From: Exophiala sp. HKRS030
Lineage: Eukaryota; Ascomycota; Eurotiomycetes; Chaetothyriales; Herpotrichiellaceae
Assembly: GCA_023897205.1 (NCBI GenBank)
Contig: JAHWDD010000005.1
Span: 930,001-994,000, forward strand
DNA: 64,000 bases
Reading direction: 5' to 3'
Part shown: positions 22,401 through 34,865 of the stretch, one piece after another
Numbering within the stretch: the stretch's first letter is position 1
Layout: each line of letters starts with the position of its first letter
Notes under the pieces: model-generated
What the model saw: the letters and a program-made list of their open reading frames with translations, nothing else
Told to the model about the DNA's origin: nothing
Databases searched by the model: none
Translations under genes and position numbers: made by a program

Positions 22401-22543
22401 CCAATGCCAGGCCTGCCGCTGCAATGCCGACCGTGCCAACGGCACACAGCTGAGGGACAAGGTCAGCACAACCCGACATTTCTGTGTATAAGCCTAAAGG
22501 GTGCACTTACCGTAGCAACGTGCTCTTGACTGTGTTCCATCAT
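19471..22543 (-). CDS. Large Ser-rich protein with conserved C-terminal block (possibly Byr4-like)
   Basis: Two exons, 22543-22511 and 22449-19471, encode 1003 residues. The N-terminus has a short hydrophobic segment (LCAVGTVGIAAAGLALG), then a very long Ser/Arg/Pro-rich stretch expected to be disordered. The conserved-looking parts are LMQKVTLDDFAAQLG in the middle, an acidic SDDFEFDD motif, and a C-terminal block (VRVPQSIMDRQQSVHIQFGQ, then VRDFMLLVEELKRLR) followed by an amphipathic segment (LKDLVVRAGVITRALKEII). The acidic W-x-D-D-F motif plus this block recalls the septation-network GAP component Byr4/Bfa1, but I cannot confirm this. It may equally be another scaffold protein. The start MMEHSQEHVAT was chosen because the splice restores a continuous frame. 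Confidence 0.65.
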
Positions 22544-25500
22544 GCTTGGTTGGCCGTGGGCCTCGAAGGCGATGCAGCCCAACCGTTCTGGTGGCAGATG
22601 GAACGGAACTTCCTCATGGCGGGTTGACCATCAGTGGCAGTGATCGTCAGGATGTGAGGAGCGTCTTTCTCGAAAACGTGATAATTCCAGAAGGCCGGTG
22701 GATGCAAGGGGTGTTGTGTCCCAAGTTTCGACGCGGGCGAGGGAAAGGGAGACGTGACAGAGCCGCAGGCGAAGAAAACACGGCAGAGGACGACTAGGTG
22801 CCAGTGAAGTACCTGGGGCAGAGAGCACCGGCAAGGCACGTACACAAGAAAACAGGAGACACAAGGGAAGGGATAGAGTCGAGGAAGGATGAGTGTATCT
22901 GGAGACAGAAAGAGTTTCAGCGAGGAGAGATCTCTCAGCTCGACTTTGAGAGCGCAGTCAGTACCGGAAGTAGTCAATGGAGAGGAAGCGCAAACCAGAG
23001 TTGGGTATTGGGTATGCGATCTTGGGTGACGGGCAGCACTAGTAGCACCGGCGGTAATAACTTTAGGTACTGCGCAGAGGCTAGCGAGGGCTAAGTTAAG
23101 CACCTAACCTCAGGCCGGGACGGATGTTTACGAGTAGTATTACTAGGGATGTACTATACCCATACCCGCAGGTACACTGATCAGATTGTTATTATGATCA
23201 TCACCTTTGACCTCTTCCAGTACACTACATGACCACCACAGGCCTGCCACAAAACTCATCTACCCACTCGTCTCCTCCACTCACCTGCTCGTCAGTCCGG
23301 TTTTAGTTCTGCTGTACAAGGACGGTGGTGCTGTCAGAATATCAACCGGCATACCAACCCCCAGCCTGTCACCTCACGCACAGAGCAGGGCAAGATTGTG
23401 ACATGGACAACAAACTCTAAGGAAATAATGGCGTCAACGGGTGACCGTGTTGTTGGCCTCGCTGGCCAGATCCAGCAGCTATCTAAACACTCATGGTAGC
23501 ACTAGAACTCTGCTACTCACCTGCACGTTGCCGCTTCACAAATCATTGACGGCGAGACACAGGTACGGTGGGCATATCACTGCTTTTATCAGGCACATTG
23601 TCTCCTTGAAGTCGACCAGATGTGGTGCTACAGTGCTTGCTATTGTATCCAGGTACCCATCATGTCTAGCTTTTCACATTGGGATTGTCGATCAAATCAG
23701 TCTGTATTGCATCATCCTCACCCATCGACCTTTAGCATCTTCAGGTCGTAAAAAGGACATTATCACTCTCTTCACACGGACTGAAACACTTAGGATGGCC
23801 ATAAGCTTGGATCCTTCTCGCGCAGAAGCCGCATGGAAACCTATTCCCTCAGCGTGAGACATCATTCCACGAATCTGCGGATTGTTCGTGCAACAGGAGC
23901 ATGCGACCGGGTTGTCCCTCGTAATGGGGAGAACGCCTTAGAGGTGGGTAAACAAGGGTTTTTGCAGGGCTTGTTGCGGGTTTCTAGAATCGAGACAATT
24001 CATTTGATAGAACATAACAAGCTTGATCCTGGTCCATTTGTTCCTTCAGGCATAGTCTGTAATGTACATGTTCAGAAGGTCAAGAGCTGCCGATTTCTTA
24101 GCTATCAATGATTGACCAGAGGACTACCAGATCGATGCTCCCATGACTCAATGCATGCATTAGAGCCGTTCACCATGTACTGCTGAGAACCCCAGGGTTG
24201 GAGATAGATCCGAGGCAAGGCAACGAAGCGACATGAAGGTGCAGTAGCGAGGAACACAGTACATGAAACACGGCAGCACGCTGGACTGGACGCGACGGGC
24301 ATGTACGTAAAGGGCCGGTCAATCGGATAACAAGGTTAGGTGGTGGATGCAACAGCTTCTGCTGATATGGAATCCGCCAAACCCACACATGCCCACCGGT
24401 GCTGTTGTCTCACGATCCTCCTACGCCCGTTTCTGGGACAGGGCACAACAACAAAAACATGCAGTCCGGCTGTCTTGTTTGGTTTGTTGTCGATAGTTGC
24501 CCAATGCTGAAAGCCGAGAGAGCCCAGGCGGGGACGCGAAGAGTTCGTCTGAAAGAATAGTGCAAGCCGAATGGCTGTCAGATCTGAAGCTGGCCGCTCG
24601 TCTAAACGACAAGCTAGTGATGTTGTGGAGGGGGCATGTCCTGTAAACAGGGCACTGCGGCCGCCACGATGCGCTGAGGCTTGGAATGACGGAATCATCG
24701 ACCAAAATGGTCAGATGTGATACGCCCAGGGTCAGATCTCGCGTCAACGTCGCGTGTTGCATGCGTGGATCTAGCCCGAACAGGTGGTCCAGCCTAATGC
24801 GAGGTATCGGTCTTCTACCGCTTGGAAATCGTTCTTTTCTATCTGATCATCGTGGCCCGCATGACAGGTAAGAACGAATCGACTAAACTGCTCAGAGTAC
24901 GAAGACGGTTGTACATCGATCACACACGTCAGCTTCCTGTAGGGTAACACTGGTCAGAACTAACGCTGAATGGTCTGGACAAGAAGAAACCAGATCAAAC
25001 ACTGCTTCTGTAATTTTGGTGCGGCGGCATGGATACGCGCTCAACGTTCGGACTTATGTGGGATGTCATTCGGACTCGAGCGGCCTGCCAGTAGCCAGAC
25101 TGACGGTGCTCAGTGGATGTCCAATCACTAGTCATAGTAACTCACTCAACCGTTGGGCAAATTGGATACTCACCTTTGGGTGTGCCAAGGGATTCGTATT
25201 TGGAACTCAGCCCATGCTCGTGGACGCGACTGCATATTAACGTTCCAGGAAGTCTAGTGATGAGGTGTCAGTCAAGGGCCGCAGCGTATCTTTCCCGACT
25301 GAACCAGGTGAATGCGGGGTTGCCTTTGGGTTGTCGGATGCCACCCACAACATCCGCAGTGGCTGGGATGCTGGTAAACACGTTGAGTAGTAAGACAAAC
25401 AGCTGCGGTTGATGCCGCCCTCAAAAACATGTCATCTCCCCGACAGAATCAAACTGCGTACGTCTGAGGCATATCCGTACAATCAACACTAATAGTAAGT

Positions 25501-26662
25501 GCAGCTAGCCAGAAGCCGTTCATGGCCTGCATGGCATGTATATATAACAGTAGATAGATTTGGAGGAGACAGAGGCACGATCCGATAAAGGTCCAGGCCG
25601 GTACGCCAGTCCGGGGCTTTTGCAAGGTTCAAATCTGACATGTCACCGACGCAAGCCTTGGAATTTTCAATTGTCAGTCTCAGTCAATCCACGTAAGACA
25701 GTGGCCGAGAAGATCAACATCAAGTGTGTACTGGCATAAAGCCGTAGCAAAGTGAAGCAAAGGCTGCATTGCAGCATGGCGAACACAGCAGCTCCCAACC
25801 GTTGCCAGATTGAAAAGCTATCCTTCCACATTCCCAGTCGACAGTCCAAGAACCCAAGGTCGACTGCATACCAACGTGGTATGCAGCCTGGACAGAATTT
25901 CCGGATCGCCCGCACTTTTTCTAGTGCATGGTTAGGCGAGGCATATTCCCTGAATTCTGTGCATCCTGGCCCTGGTAGTAACGTGGAGAGGTGCTGCGAA
26001 GGGAGTGGCCAGCTGCGTCGATGTCTCGCTTGGCCTCCCTGTAAAGGGCCTCTGACCGTAGTGAAGCAAGTCATGCTGCATGAGCCTGCATACGAGAAGC
26101 ACGACGCGTAGGCCTATGACTGCATGTCGACACGCTAAAGGAAGCTTGAAGCTGATGGTCAACAAAAGGCTCCAGACTTTTTGAGAGGAGAAAAGACCGA
26201 CGGCAGTGCTGATTCCCCTAGTCCAACTACAGTTAGGCCGCCAAGACTCACTGGACGTGAAATTTCACAGCCGGGAGGTTCAATATCGATTCAGCCGCTT
26301 GAACGGCACAAGATTATCTCAAGCCACAGGATTACATTCACAAGAAGAGGGGCGCTGCAGTCCCCCCAGTCCCAGCAACCCGCCGGTCGCCATTGAGATA
26401 TGCTATACCGTAATTCCAGACGGTTCCGGTAGGGCTCAGAACCAGGTTTTCGTGGCTAGCCTCGCCACACCGAATCCCACATACCTTGCAATTTCACCTG
26501 GCTCCTGATACAGTCTCTTGTTGCCCACTCCGCTCTCCCGACCTTGTCGAATCAAGGGTTCTACACGGGAAGTCCGCGAGGTTGCGCAATTGTGTTTCCG
26601 TGAACGATACGCTCGACCAACACCTGACCTCACAAGATCGGCTCGACCTATGACCTTGCAGA
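22544..26662. other. Long region without a recognisable gene (4.1 kb)
   Basis: Open frames on both strands are short and show no family motifs, signal-peptide patterns or consistent splice structure. GC content is ordinary and no obvious transposon ends or long repeats were seen. It may contain promoters, long 5-prime leaders or non-coding RNA. Confidence 0.4.
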
Positions 26663-29031
26663 ATGGAGTCCGAAATCCAAGCTCAGATTCCCAATATTGA
26701 CCAAGTCCTCTCGGAATACTCCGTGGTAAGTACCTAACCTATCATGTGCTCGTAGCACAACATTGGTCCAGTACTGTTTATCAGAGTCACAGCTTGGGTC
26801 TATCATAAACGTGCTAACTGACGTCTTCTTAGGGTTATCTCAACCATGCATCAAAGCTTTATTTTTCCGACGAGGATCCATCAGCTCAGTCTCCCCTGGC
26901 CGAAGCTTTGGAGACAATTACTGCCCTGCTGGTCTCCGCTTCGGGCAACTTCTCTGAACAGAATGAAACTGCCATTCGGAACTTGATTGAGAAGTTCATC
27001 TCCAGATTGGGAGATGCGAATGGTGTCGATCCAGAGCGGCGGCAGATGCCATTTGCCGCCAAGAAGCTCGAGCAGACCATTCAAGTTAGCTCACAGCGGA
27101 ATATCTCGTCCACCCTGGGCCTGACCAGTGGCGCCATTGACCTCGAGGCTGCGAATGCTCGCAAGGTGGAATCGAAGGTAGATAAAAAGAAACTTGAAAA
27201 GGCTGAACGCAAGATCCGAGCAAAGCAAGACAAGAAGACTATGAAGAATGTGGAATATGAAGCCTCACGACTGCTCGACCAACCTGACAGCACCCAGTCC
27301 TACGAAGAGTTCTTCATGGCGGTCAATCCTCTCCAGCTTGGCGCCGATGCACAATCGAAGAGCAAAGACATCAAGGTCGATGGAATTGACGTTTCTATCT
27401 CCGGCAAGCGAATCCTCACCGATACCTCTCTAACGCTTGCATATGGCCGGCGGTACGGTCTTGTCGGTCAAAATGGTATTGGTAAATCTACATTACTTCG
27501 TGCCCTGAGTCGACGTGAAGTTGCCATTCCCACCCACATCTCAATTCTTCACGTCGAACAGGAGATTATGGGGGATGACACACCAGCTCTCCAGGCTGTG
27601 CTTGATGCCGATGTATGGCGGAAACACCTTCTAGCAGAACAGGATAAGATCACCAAACAACTGGCAGCCCTCGAAAGTGAGAGATCGACAATGGCTGACA
27701 CATCCAAAGATGCAGCTCGGCTGGACAAGGAAAAAGATGGCCTTGACACCACCTTGGGCGACATCCAAGCGAAACTCAGTGAGATGGAATCGGATAAAGC
27801 AGAGCCCAGAGCCGCCAGTATTCTGGCTGGCTTGGGATTTTCTCCAGAGCGTCAACAATTTGCCACCAAGACTTTCTCCGGTGGCTGGCGGATGAGATTA
27901 GCACTAGCCCGAGCACTATTCTGTGAACCTGACCTGCTGTTGCTGGATGAGCCTTCCAACATGTTGGACGTGCCATCAATCACCTTCTTGTCGAATTACC
28001 TCCAAACCTACCCCAGTACTGTTTTGGTTGTTTCTCACGATCGAGCATTTTTGAATGAGGTTGCTACCGATATCATTCACCAACACTCTGAAAGACTAGA
28101 CTATTACAAAGGTGCCAATTTCGACTCCTTCTACGCTACCAAGGAGGAACGGCGAAAGAATGCCAAGCGCGAATATGAAAACCAGATGGCACAGAGAGCT
28201 CATTTGCAAGCATTTATCGACAAGTTCCGGTACAATGCTGCGAAAAGCTCTGAAGCACAATCACGAATCAAAAAGCTGGAACGCATGCCAGTGCTCGAGG
28301 CTCCAGAGGCCGAGTATTCAGTCCACTTCAAATTCCCAGACGTGGAAAAGCTGTCACCTCCCATCATCCAAATGACCAACGTTGCTTTTGGTTACACCAA
28401 GGAAAGCCCTCTTTTACGCGGTGTTGATCTGGATGTTCAACTGGATTCCCGGATTGGCATCGTCGGACCCAACGGTGCAGGTAAGACAACGGTGCTGAAA
28501 CTCCTGACCGGACAACTGCAGCCTACCACTGGGCTCATCTCGCAAAATCCACGTCTTCGCATTGGCTATTTCGCTCAGCACCATGTGGACGCACTGGACA
28601 TGAACACTTCTGCCGTGGGCTTCATGCAAAAGACGTACCCGGGGAAAACCGATGAAGAATACCGCCGTCATCTTGGTGCTTTTGGTATCACTGGAATGAC
28701 AGGCCTGCAGAAGTTAGAGCTTCTGTCTGGTGGTCAAAAATCAAGGGTGGCATTTGCATGCTTATCGCTGACAAATCCACACATTCTGGTGCTTGACGAA
28801 CCGTCCAATCACTTGGATATTGAAGCTATGGATGCTCTCTCGACTGCTTTGCAGCAATTCCAGGGGGGTGTTTTGATGGTCAGCCACGACGTTACGATGC
28901 TGCAGAACGTATGCACCAGCCTATGGGTATGTGACAAAGGTATAGTTGAGAAGTTCCCTGGTGATGTCAATGCATACAAGAAGAAGATATCCGCGCAAGC
29001 AAACGAGGCTGGGGTTGTTCAAGCCCATTGA
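26663..29031 (+). CDS. GCN20: ABC-F ATPase, translational regulator GCN20
   Basis: This cytosolic ABC-F protein works with Gcn1 on ribosomes to activate the Gcn2 kinase during amino-acid starvation. Exons 26663-26725 and 26833-29031 encode 753 residues, essentially the size of yeast Gcn20. The N-terminal domain is followed by a Lys-rich coiled segment (VDKKKLEKAERKIRAKQ). ABC domain 1 has Walker A GQNGIGKST, signature FSGGWRMRLALAR and Walker B LLLLDEPSNMLD. ABC domain 2 has GPNGAGKTT, LSGGQKSRVAFA and ILVLDEPSNHLD. There are no membrane segments. The short first exon (MESEIQAQIPNIDQVLSEYSV) splices in phase 0. Confidence 0.92.
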
Positions 29032-29557
29032 TGCTCCGTTGCCAACTTGTAGATAGGTGGAATGATATGTTGTCCTACCGCACTCCTTTTATTGCTTGCG
29101 ACGCGGCTTGTCTGCTATGTGGACTTTTTGATTTCTTGTGGTGCAATCCCACCTAGGTAGTAACAGTTCACTGCTGCGATCGGTCGATCAATTCTGCAAC
29201 ACAAGCCTGCAGCCTTGGCCAACTGCTAGTTTAATGGCCTATTGTATGTGCACTTGATACAATTCTGTGAGGCTATGACGCACTATCGGAAAAACACCGG
29301 GTCCCGGCCGACATTCCTGTTTCAGACCAGGTAGTAATTGGGTCCGTTCCTGCGAAGAACCACCATGAAGTCATCACTGTTGTGTGTGTTCCTTGCAAAG
29401 ACCTTGCCGTGAATACAAGTATGATGCTGTCGCCTCTCGCTTCTCTCATGTGCAGTCATATCCATTGTGCCTCCTTTCACAGGAGATTCCTCAACGACTG
29501 TACCTTGTGGCCTCCTTGAACTTGCCAGACAATCGTACCCTCCCAGCCGATCTGATA
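29032..29557. other. Intergenic GCN20 to sorbosone-dehydrogenase-like gene
   Basis: A 0.5-kb gap with no supported feature. An open frame from 29384 runs into the next gene but looks like leader rather than protein. Confidence 0.45.
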
Positions 29558-31047
29558 ATGACCAGAGGATTCAACTTCCTCACGGCCCTGATCGCCTTCC
29601 TGCCCTTGTCATCACTCGCACAATCCTCATCAAGCTGTGGACCCGTTCCCTCAGGGGCCATCAAACCCTCTGTCGCGTCCGGCTTTGCTGTGCAAGTCGT
29701 CGCAACTGGCTTGTCCAAACCACGTGGTCTTCATTTTGACAATGCCGGGAATCTATTGGTGGTGGAACAAGGAAGAGGCGTGGTCTCTGCCCACACATTG
29801 AATGAGAACGAAGGCTGCATTTCCGTTGAATCTTCGGTTGATGTGACCTCCAGACTGAATGTATGGGTGCCAGACGTGAGACATGCAGTGTAACTGCTAA
29901 CATATCTTAGCTCAATCACGGCATTGAAATGTCCAACGATGGTAAAACACTATATGCGTCGTCGGCTGAAGCAGTTTACTCTTGGAGCTACGATGAGTCG
30001 GCTCGAACCGTGTCAAATCAGGCCCGTATTGTGGCCAACATGACCACTAATGACCATACCACCAGAACCCTTCTCCTTTCACAAAAGGCTCCTGGGCTGC
30101 TTGTGGTCACAAGGGGAAGCACTTCCAATATTGATATTGATGCTGCAAGTTTGGCCTCTGGCCATTCGCAGGTCAAAGCCTTCAACTTGACTAACCGTAC
30201 TGGGGTGTACGACTTCGACATCGATGGCCTCCGTCTTGGCTGGGGTTTGAGGAACGACGTTGGAGTTGCAGAGCATCCTGCAAGCGGCGGCATCTACACC
30301 GTTGAAAACTCGGCCGATCAGTTGACACGAATGGGAGTCGATATCCACGAGGACAATCCAGCGGAAGAACTGAACTTCTTGGGGTATCTTAACGGCCGGG
30401 AATATGCCGCTCAAGGAGGTAATTTTGGTTACCCATGGTGTTTCTCTGCATGGGGAGTCGGCGACCTCCCTGACAATGGCAACTTGACTGTCGGAAGTCA
30501 GTATGCGGTCGATGCATCCCCGGATTCGAACAACCAGAACAAAACAGATGCTTACTGTGCGCAACAAGAGCCCGCCCGCCTGGTCTTCCAAGCGCATATG
30601 GCACCTCTCGATATCAAGTTCAATCACAGCGGCACTGAGGCATGGGTAACATTCCATGGCAGCTGGGACCGAACGCAGCCCGTAGGTTATAAGGTATCAG
30701 TGGTGGCATTTGACAAGGATGGAGAACCTGTGGATTCCCTTGATAGTAAGGATGCTGCACGAGATGTCTTGACAAACCAGGATAATTCGAAGTGTCCGGA
30801 CGATTGTTTTCGGCCTGCCGCAATGGCCCTCGATTTGCATGGACGATTGTACGTCTCGTCGGATGCTTCAGGCGAAATATATCTGATTACAAGAGCCTCG
30901 GGTACGAAACTTCCTGGTCCGACACCAACATCATCCTCGACAAGCACATCCACGGCGACAAATATAGCAGGCAGTATCGGATATGCATGGTCGTCAGGAG
31001 CCGGCCAGTTGTCGTTCATATCGATGTTGCTGGCCTTGCTGTTGTAA
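29558..31047 (+). CDS. Secreted sorbosone-dehydrogenase-like beta-propeller, probable GPI anchor
   Basis: Exons 29558-29860 and 29911-31047 (50-nt intron with a GCTAAC branch point) encode 479 residues. There is an N-terminal signal peptide (MTRGFNFLTALIAFLPLSSLAQ), a beta-propeller of the soluble PQQ-glucose/L-sorbosone dehydrogenase type (SKPRGLHFDNAGNLLVVEQG; FGYPWCFSAWG; VTFHGSWDRTQPVGYKV; RPAAMALDLHGRLYVSSD), then a Ser/Thr-rich stalk and a hydrophobic C-terminus (SFISMLLALLL) typical of a GPI attachment signal. Paired cysteines (C-PDD-C near the C-terminal propeller) are expected in a secreted protein. It probably oxidises a sugar or sugar aldehyde at the cell surface. The cofactor cannot be confirmed from sequence. 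Confidence 0.85.
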
Positions 31048-31403
31048 TGGCGACATTATGATATGTCCAGCCAGATGAATATCATACATTCACCTCAAAA
31101 GTCACATGGCATTTCAGTTGACCACCCTCATTCGAAAAGCATATGCCGGACGTGCTCATTGGTCCGCGGGACCGCGATGAGGCTGACTTCACCACATCTT
31201 GTCCACGGCCCAATTGCCCAAGGCTAAGGGATGTGCAGTCTCAAAATCGAATTTCGTTCTATCGCACTTTCAGCGCGTTCCACGTCTATCCTTACTTTCC
31301 TTCATCATCTTTACAGGCTTACTCTGTTATGCCTCAACTGTGTTTTATGTATTGATTTCTTTCTGTTTTCGAATCGGAACATCGAGCCTCTCTGTGAACC
31401 ATC
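31048..31403. other. Short intergenic region
   Basis: About 0.36 kb between two genes on the same strand. No feature recognised. Confidence 0.45.
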
Positions 31404-33775
31404 ATGGCGTCAAGCTCAGATACTGTCTGGGATCTCGACTCAGACCTTTCTGAGCCGACCTCAGATTTCGATGATGTGACGGCATCTTCCATCAATGAGG
31501 ACTTGATGCACACACCTCTCAATGCGTCTGCTAGGTCAAAGCGTGATGCCGACTCACTACAAGCTAGTCACGATGACAATGAGCGCTCCGCGAAGCGGCT
31601 TCGCACCCCACAAGGCAGCCTCAGCAGACTTGAAGATTTGCCCACTGAAGTCAGTTGACTTTACAAGAGTTGTTAAATTTGTACTAATCCGATCAGATCC
31701 TCAATCGGATTGCTTCCGAGCTTCCCAACGATGTAGATTTATTCAGACTCATTCGAGCTTCCCCAGCCTTCTGCGAGGCCCTTAACCCCAATACATCTGC
31801 CATCTGGCGAGCGAGATTCTTGGTAAAATGGGACCATCCGTTTGTTCGAAACAACAAGTATTTTGCAATTGTGTATCGAGAAAGAGGTTGTATCCTGAAT
31901 CAATTCGTCGAATTCACCAATGAGAATGAGACGCGATTGATCTACCAGTTGGAACACCTGACATGTATGATCTTGGGTAAGGAGCTACGATGAGACATTC
32001 TGTGGTGATCAAGGCTAACATTTTCGCCAGAAGCGTACCATCAGCCAGACAAGCACCTTCCCCCACCTCTGAAGTCTCTCAATCTCGAGGCATTTGACTT
32101 GCCAAAAGATTCCCCTTGGATGAAAAGCTTCTTGACAAACACCTTCTATCCCAAAACCTTGAGTAGGGGTCAAAACAAATATGGTCAATCACATGCTCTC
32201 TTCGACGCGATCCAAGTCGCATTGTCCCACTTGGTGTTGTCCCCAGCTTCGGAGATGGCACAGGCTGTGCAATCCTCGAGGCATAGGTATGACATGGCTC
32301 TGGTTTATAACTGGAGCGGTCCGCTGGCAATGATTTGCCATCGAGTTCCTAGTGTCGAAGCTCCACCTACGCCTGCGCATGGTCCATCGGGTTTTTCAAA
32401 TCTGACGCGAAGAGATCAAGGGCCAAAGTACGAAGTCGACACTTATGCGTTGCTCCATGTACGAAATTTCTTCCATCGCCATCTCATCGAGAGCGACTAT
32501 GGTTCCCTGGAAGCCCACAGCAGCATGAACGAACGCACGTATGCCAGTATGGCAAATCTCTTGTGCGACGCTGGGATCGCTCCTCGACCATGGGACCAGA
32601 TGCTAGTCCGAGGTCTACCTCTGATTGCGAACGAGTGGTACGGTCATTACAGCTGTATTCACCCGTGGCCGAAAAGAAGACAAGACCTGGAGATAGTTCA
32701 AACTGATGCCGAAGATTGGAGCTCGGCTCACCCGCTTGTGAGTTTCTATCCACTACATCTGGTCTCGCAGTCGCTCCGTACTAACCACATCTAATAGAAA
32801 CTCGACATTGTAATTGCCAAGAAGAACGATCTGGGATTCTGGCCTCCCATCTTTCGCGACATTCCGATCTTCAACGAAACCATTCCGGAGGCACTAGAGT
32901 CCAGCATCTCTTTCCGCGGGGTTGCACCCTTTGTCGACTTGCATGTCATGGACTCTGTGAGGAATTCCACATCAAAAGCGACTTTGACACTTCCGGGACT
33001 ACCCAAGTACCACCCGTATACTTCTCTCCGAGTGCGTGGTGTCGTGCACCCAATTGGCAACTTGCCTCGACAAGATCAGGTCGAAAACCCTCGTACGACT
33101 ATTCCTGGATGGAGCAGGGTCGTCATGATCATGTACAAACCCACCACGGACATGCAAATCGCGGTCCTTGAACGTGCCGAGCAGAACTTGAGCGGCTTCT
33201 TCGGCTCAGCCCTCAACAGCCTGATGAATCAAAATGGACAGCCTCTACTTGGACTCCAGCAGCTAGCAGCGGCAAATCTCGACCCCGAGGAATTGGAGTT
33301 GGCGAGGAAGAGAATTGTCGAGGAAAAATTGTCGAGAAATCCAGCATGGCGCCATCCCGAAAACATGGACAAGCACGTCATCGCGGAGATGGAAGAACGC
33401 TTCAAGAGAAGTGAACACATGGAGTGGACCGACATGGACTACGCTTATGCGTACGAAGGCATCGTCCTGCCCGGTGGGAAGATCATGATGGGTCGATGGT
33501 GGAGATGCGGCATCAACGGGGCATCTTCTCCCGGCTACGAAGTCGACGAACAAGGCGCTGGACCGGACAATCCAGATCAATCAGACGAAGAGTCGGATTC
33601 GGAAGCGGAGATTGACCATGGTGATGACGATGATGATCCCATGGACGTGGATGGCGGTGGTGCTAAGAGTCATGATGGTTTAGGATCGTCTTCGGCAACC
33701 ACTAGCGCTCGTGCCAAACCTGCCAGAAAGCGTTTTCCGAAGTTGGAGAGGGGACCATTCGTCTTCTGGTGCTGA
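31404..33775 (+). CDS. F-box protein with long conserved fungal C-terminal region
   Basis: Four exons (31404-31649, 31697-31976, 32031-32737, 32798-33775) encode about 736 residues. An acidic/Ser N-terminus with a basic patch (RSAKRLRTP) leads into an F-box at about residues 77-115 (LEDLPTEILNRIASELP and following), whose helix spans the first intron; the splice at CCCACTGAA restores it. F-box proteins recruit substrates to SCF ubiquitin ligases. The remainder is a conserved-looking globular region without recognised repeats, ending in a strongly acidic segment (SDEESDSEAEIDHGDDDDDP) and a basic tail. The substrate is unknown. The first donor is GTCAGT, slightly weak. Confidence 0.75.
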
Positions 33776-34145
33776 GTCAACACACGCAGTGCGTGACCTT
33801 TCTCGGTCGACGCATGACCATCTGAGTGGGCGGAATGTCCCCCAGTCAAGGCAGCAAAAATCAGAAGACAAGAGAAAAGAGAGGTGTCAAACCCTACGTA
33901 CCCATCGCGATCCCAACATCATCGCTGATGAAACAGCCAAAAACCAAAGAAAAAAAGAAGGCTCCCGCGGACTGTCTCGGGGTGTTATGGAAATGGAGTT
34001 TGCCGTGGATGCCCCTAGGTACAGCAAGTGTTTTTGTGTGAGATGAAGAAGAGAAGAAAAAAAAGAAGGCTCATTCGACAAGTGAGCAGACAGTTTCGGG
34101 TCACAGATTAGCATTAGCCATTATCGTTTTCGGTCCATTTTTCCC

Positions 34146-34172
34146 CTTCTTCTTCTTCTTCTTCTTCTTCTT
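34146..34172. repeat. (CTT)9 microsatellite
   Basis: Nine uninterrupted CTT units in the intergenic region between the F-box and PEX20 genes. Confidence 0.9.
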
Positions 34173-34800
34173 ATCGGGCTCGTGAGCAGGAAAGGAACCC
34201 CGTGAGAGGGGGTCGACTTGATCCTCATGGCATTGGCGATGGATTATTGATACAAAAAACCAACGAAAATATCCCCCCCGCCCCCAAGAGAAAAACAAAG
34301 GGCGGGACAAGGAATTTTAGGAAGGCACAGGAATGAAGAAGATTACAACTACTACCGATAGGATCGTCCCTGCTGTACTGTATGTGACGTGTGTTTGATT
34401 CCGTGTCGTTCTTGGTACACTCGGGCTCGATGGTCGACTTTGGATCTCGACGATAAAAATGTCATGATCTACACGTAGTACTAAGACGTGCATGTTGTTT
34501 GATACATGTACACGATAGTGAATGGACCATGTACTCGGAGGAAATCAAGTAAACAAGAGGGCATCATTAAAAAAAAAAGGTACACTACCTCTGGGTGGGA
34601 GGGATATCCAGAGTTCGGAGTACATGGGCATATATATATATACACCCAACGTTTTGCCATGTACAAGTTCCAAGTGATGTTACATGTACAGTATGAATAT
34701 TCGCCAATGAAAACCACGGAGATATGTACATGTATAAAGATATATATATATTATACTTTGTCCATCTGGTTATCAGATCATCATCGTCATGGTCATCAGC

Positions 34801-34828
34801 CGTCGTCGTCGTCGTCATCATCATCATC
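34801..34828. repeat. CGT/CAT trinucleotide repeat
   Basis: Five CGT units run directly into CAT units, just downstream of the PEX20 stop codon. Confidence 0.85.
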
Positions 34829-34865
34829 CAGTATCACCCGAAAGTACTCGCCTCCTTTTTTTGTC

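Larger units (their letters stand above)
33776..34865. other. Intergenic region rich in microsatellites
   Basis: About 1.1 kb between convergent genes. It contains (CTT)9 at 34146-34172, AT dinucleotide runs near 34630-34642 and 34740-34751, and a CGT/CAT trinucleotide run at 34801-34828. No gene is seen. Confidence 0.6.
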
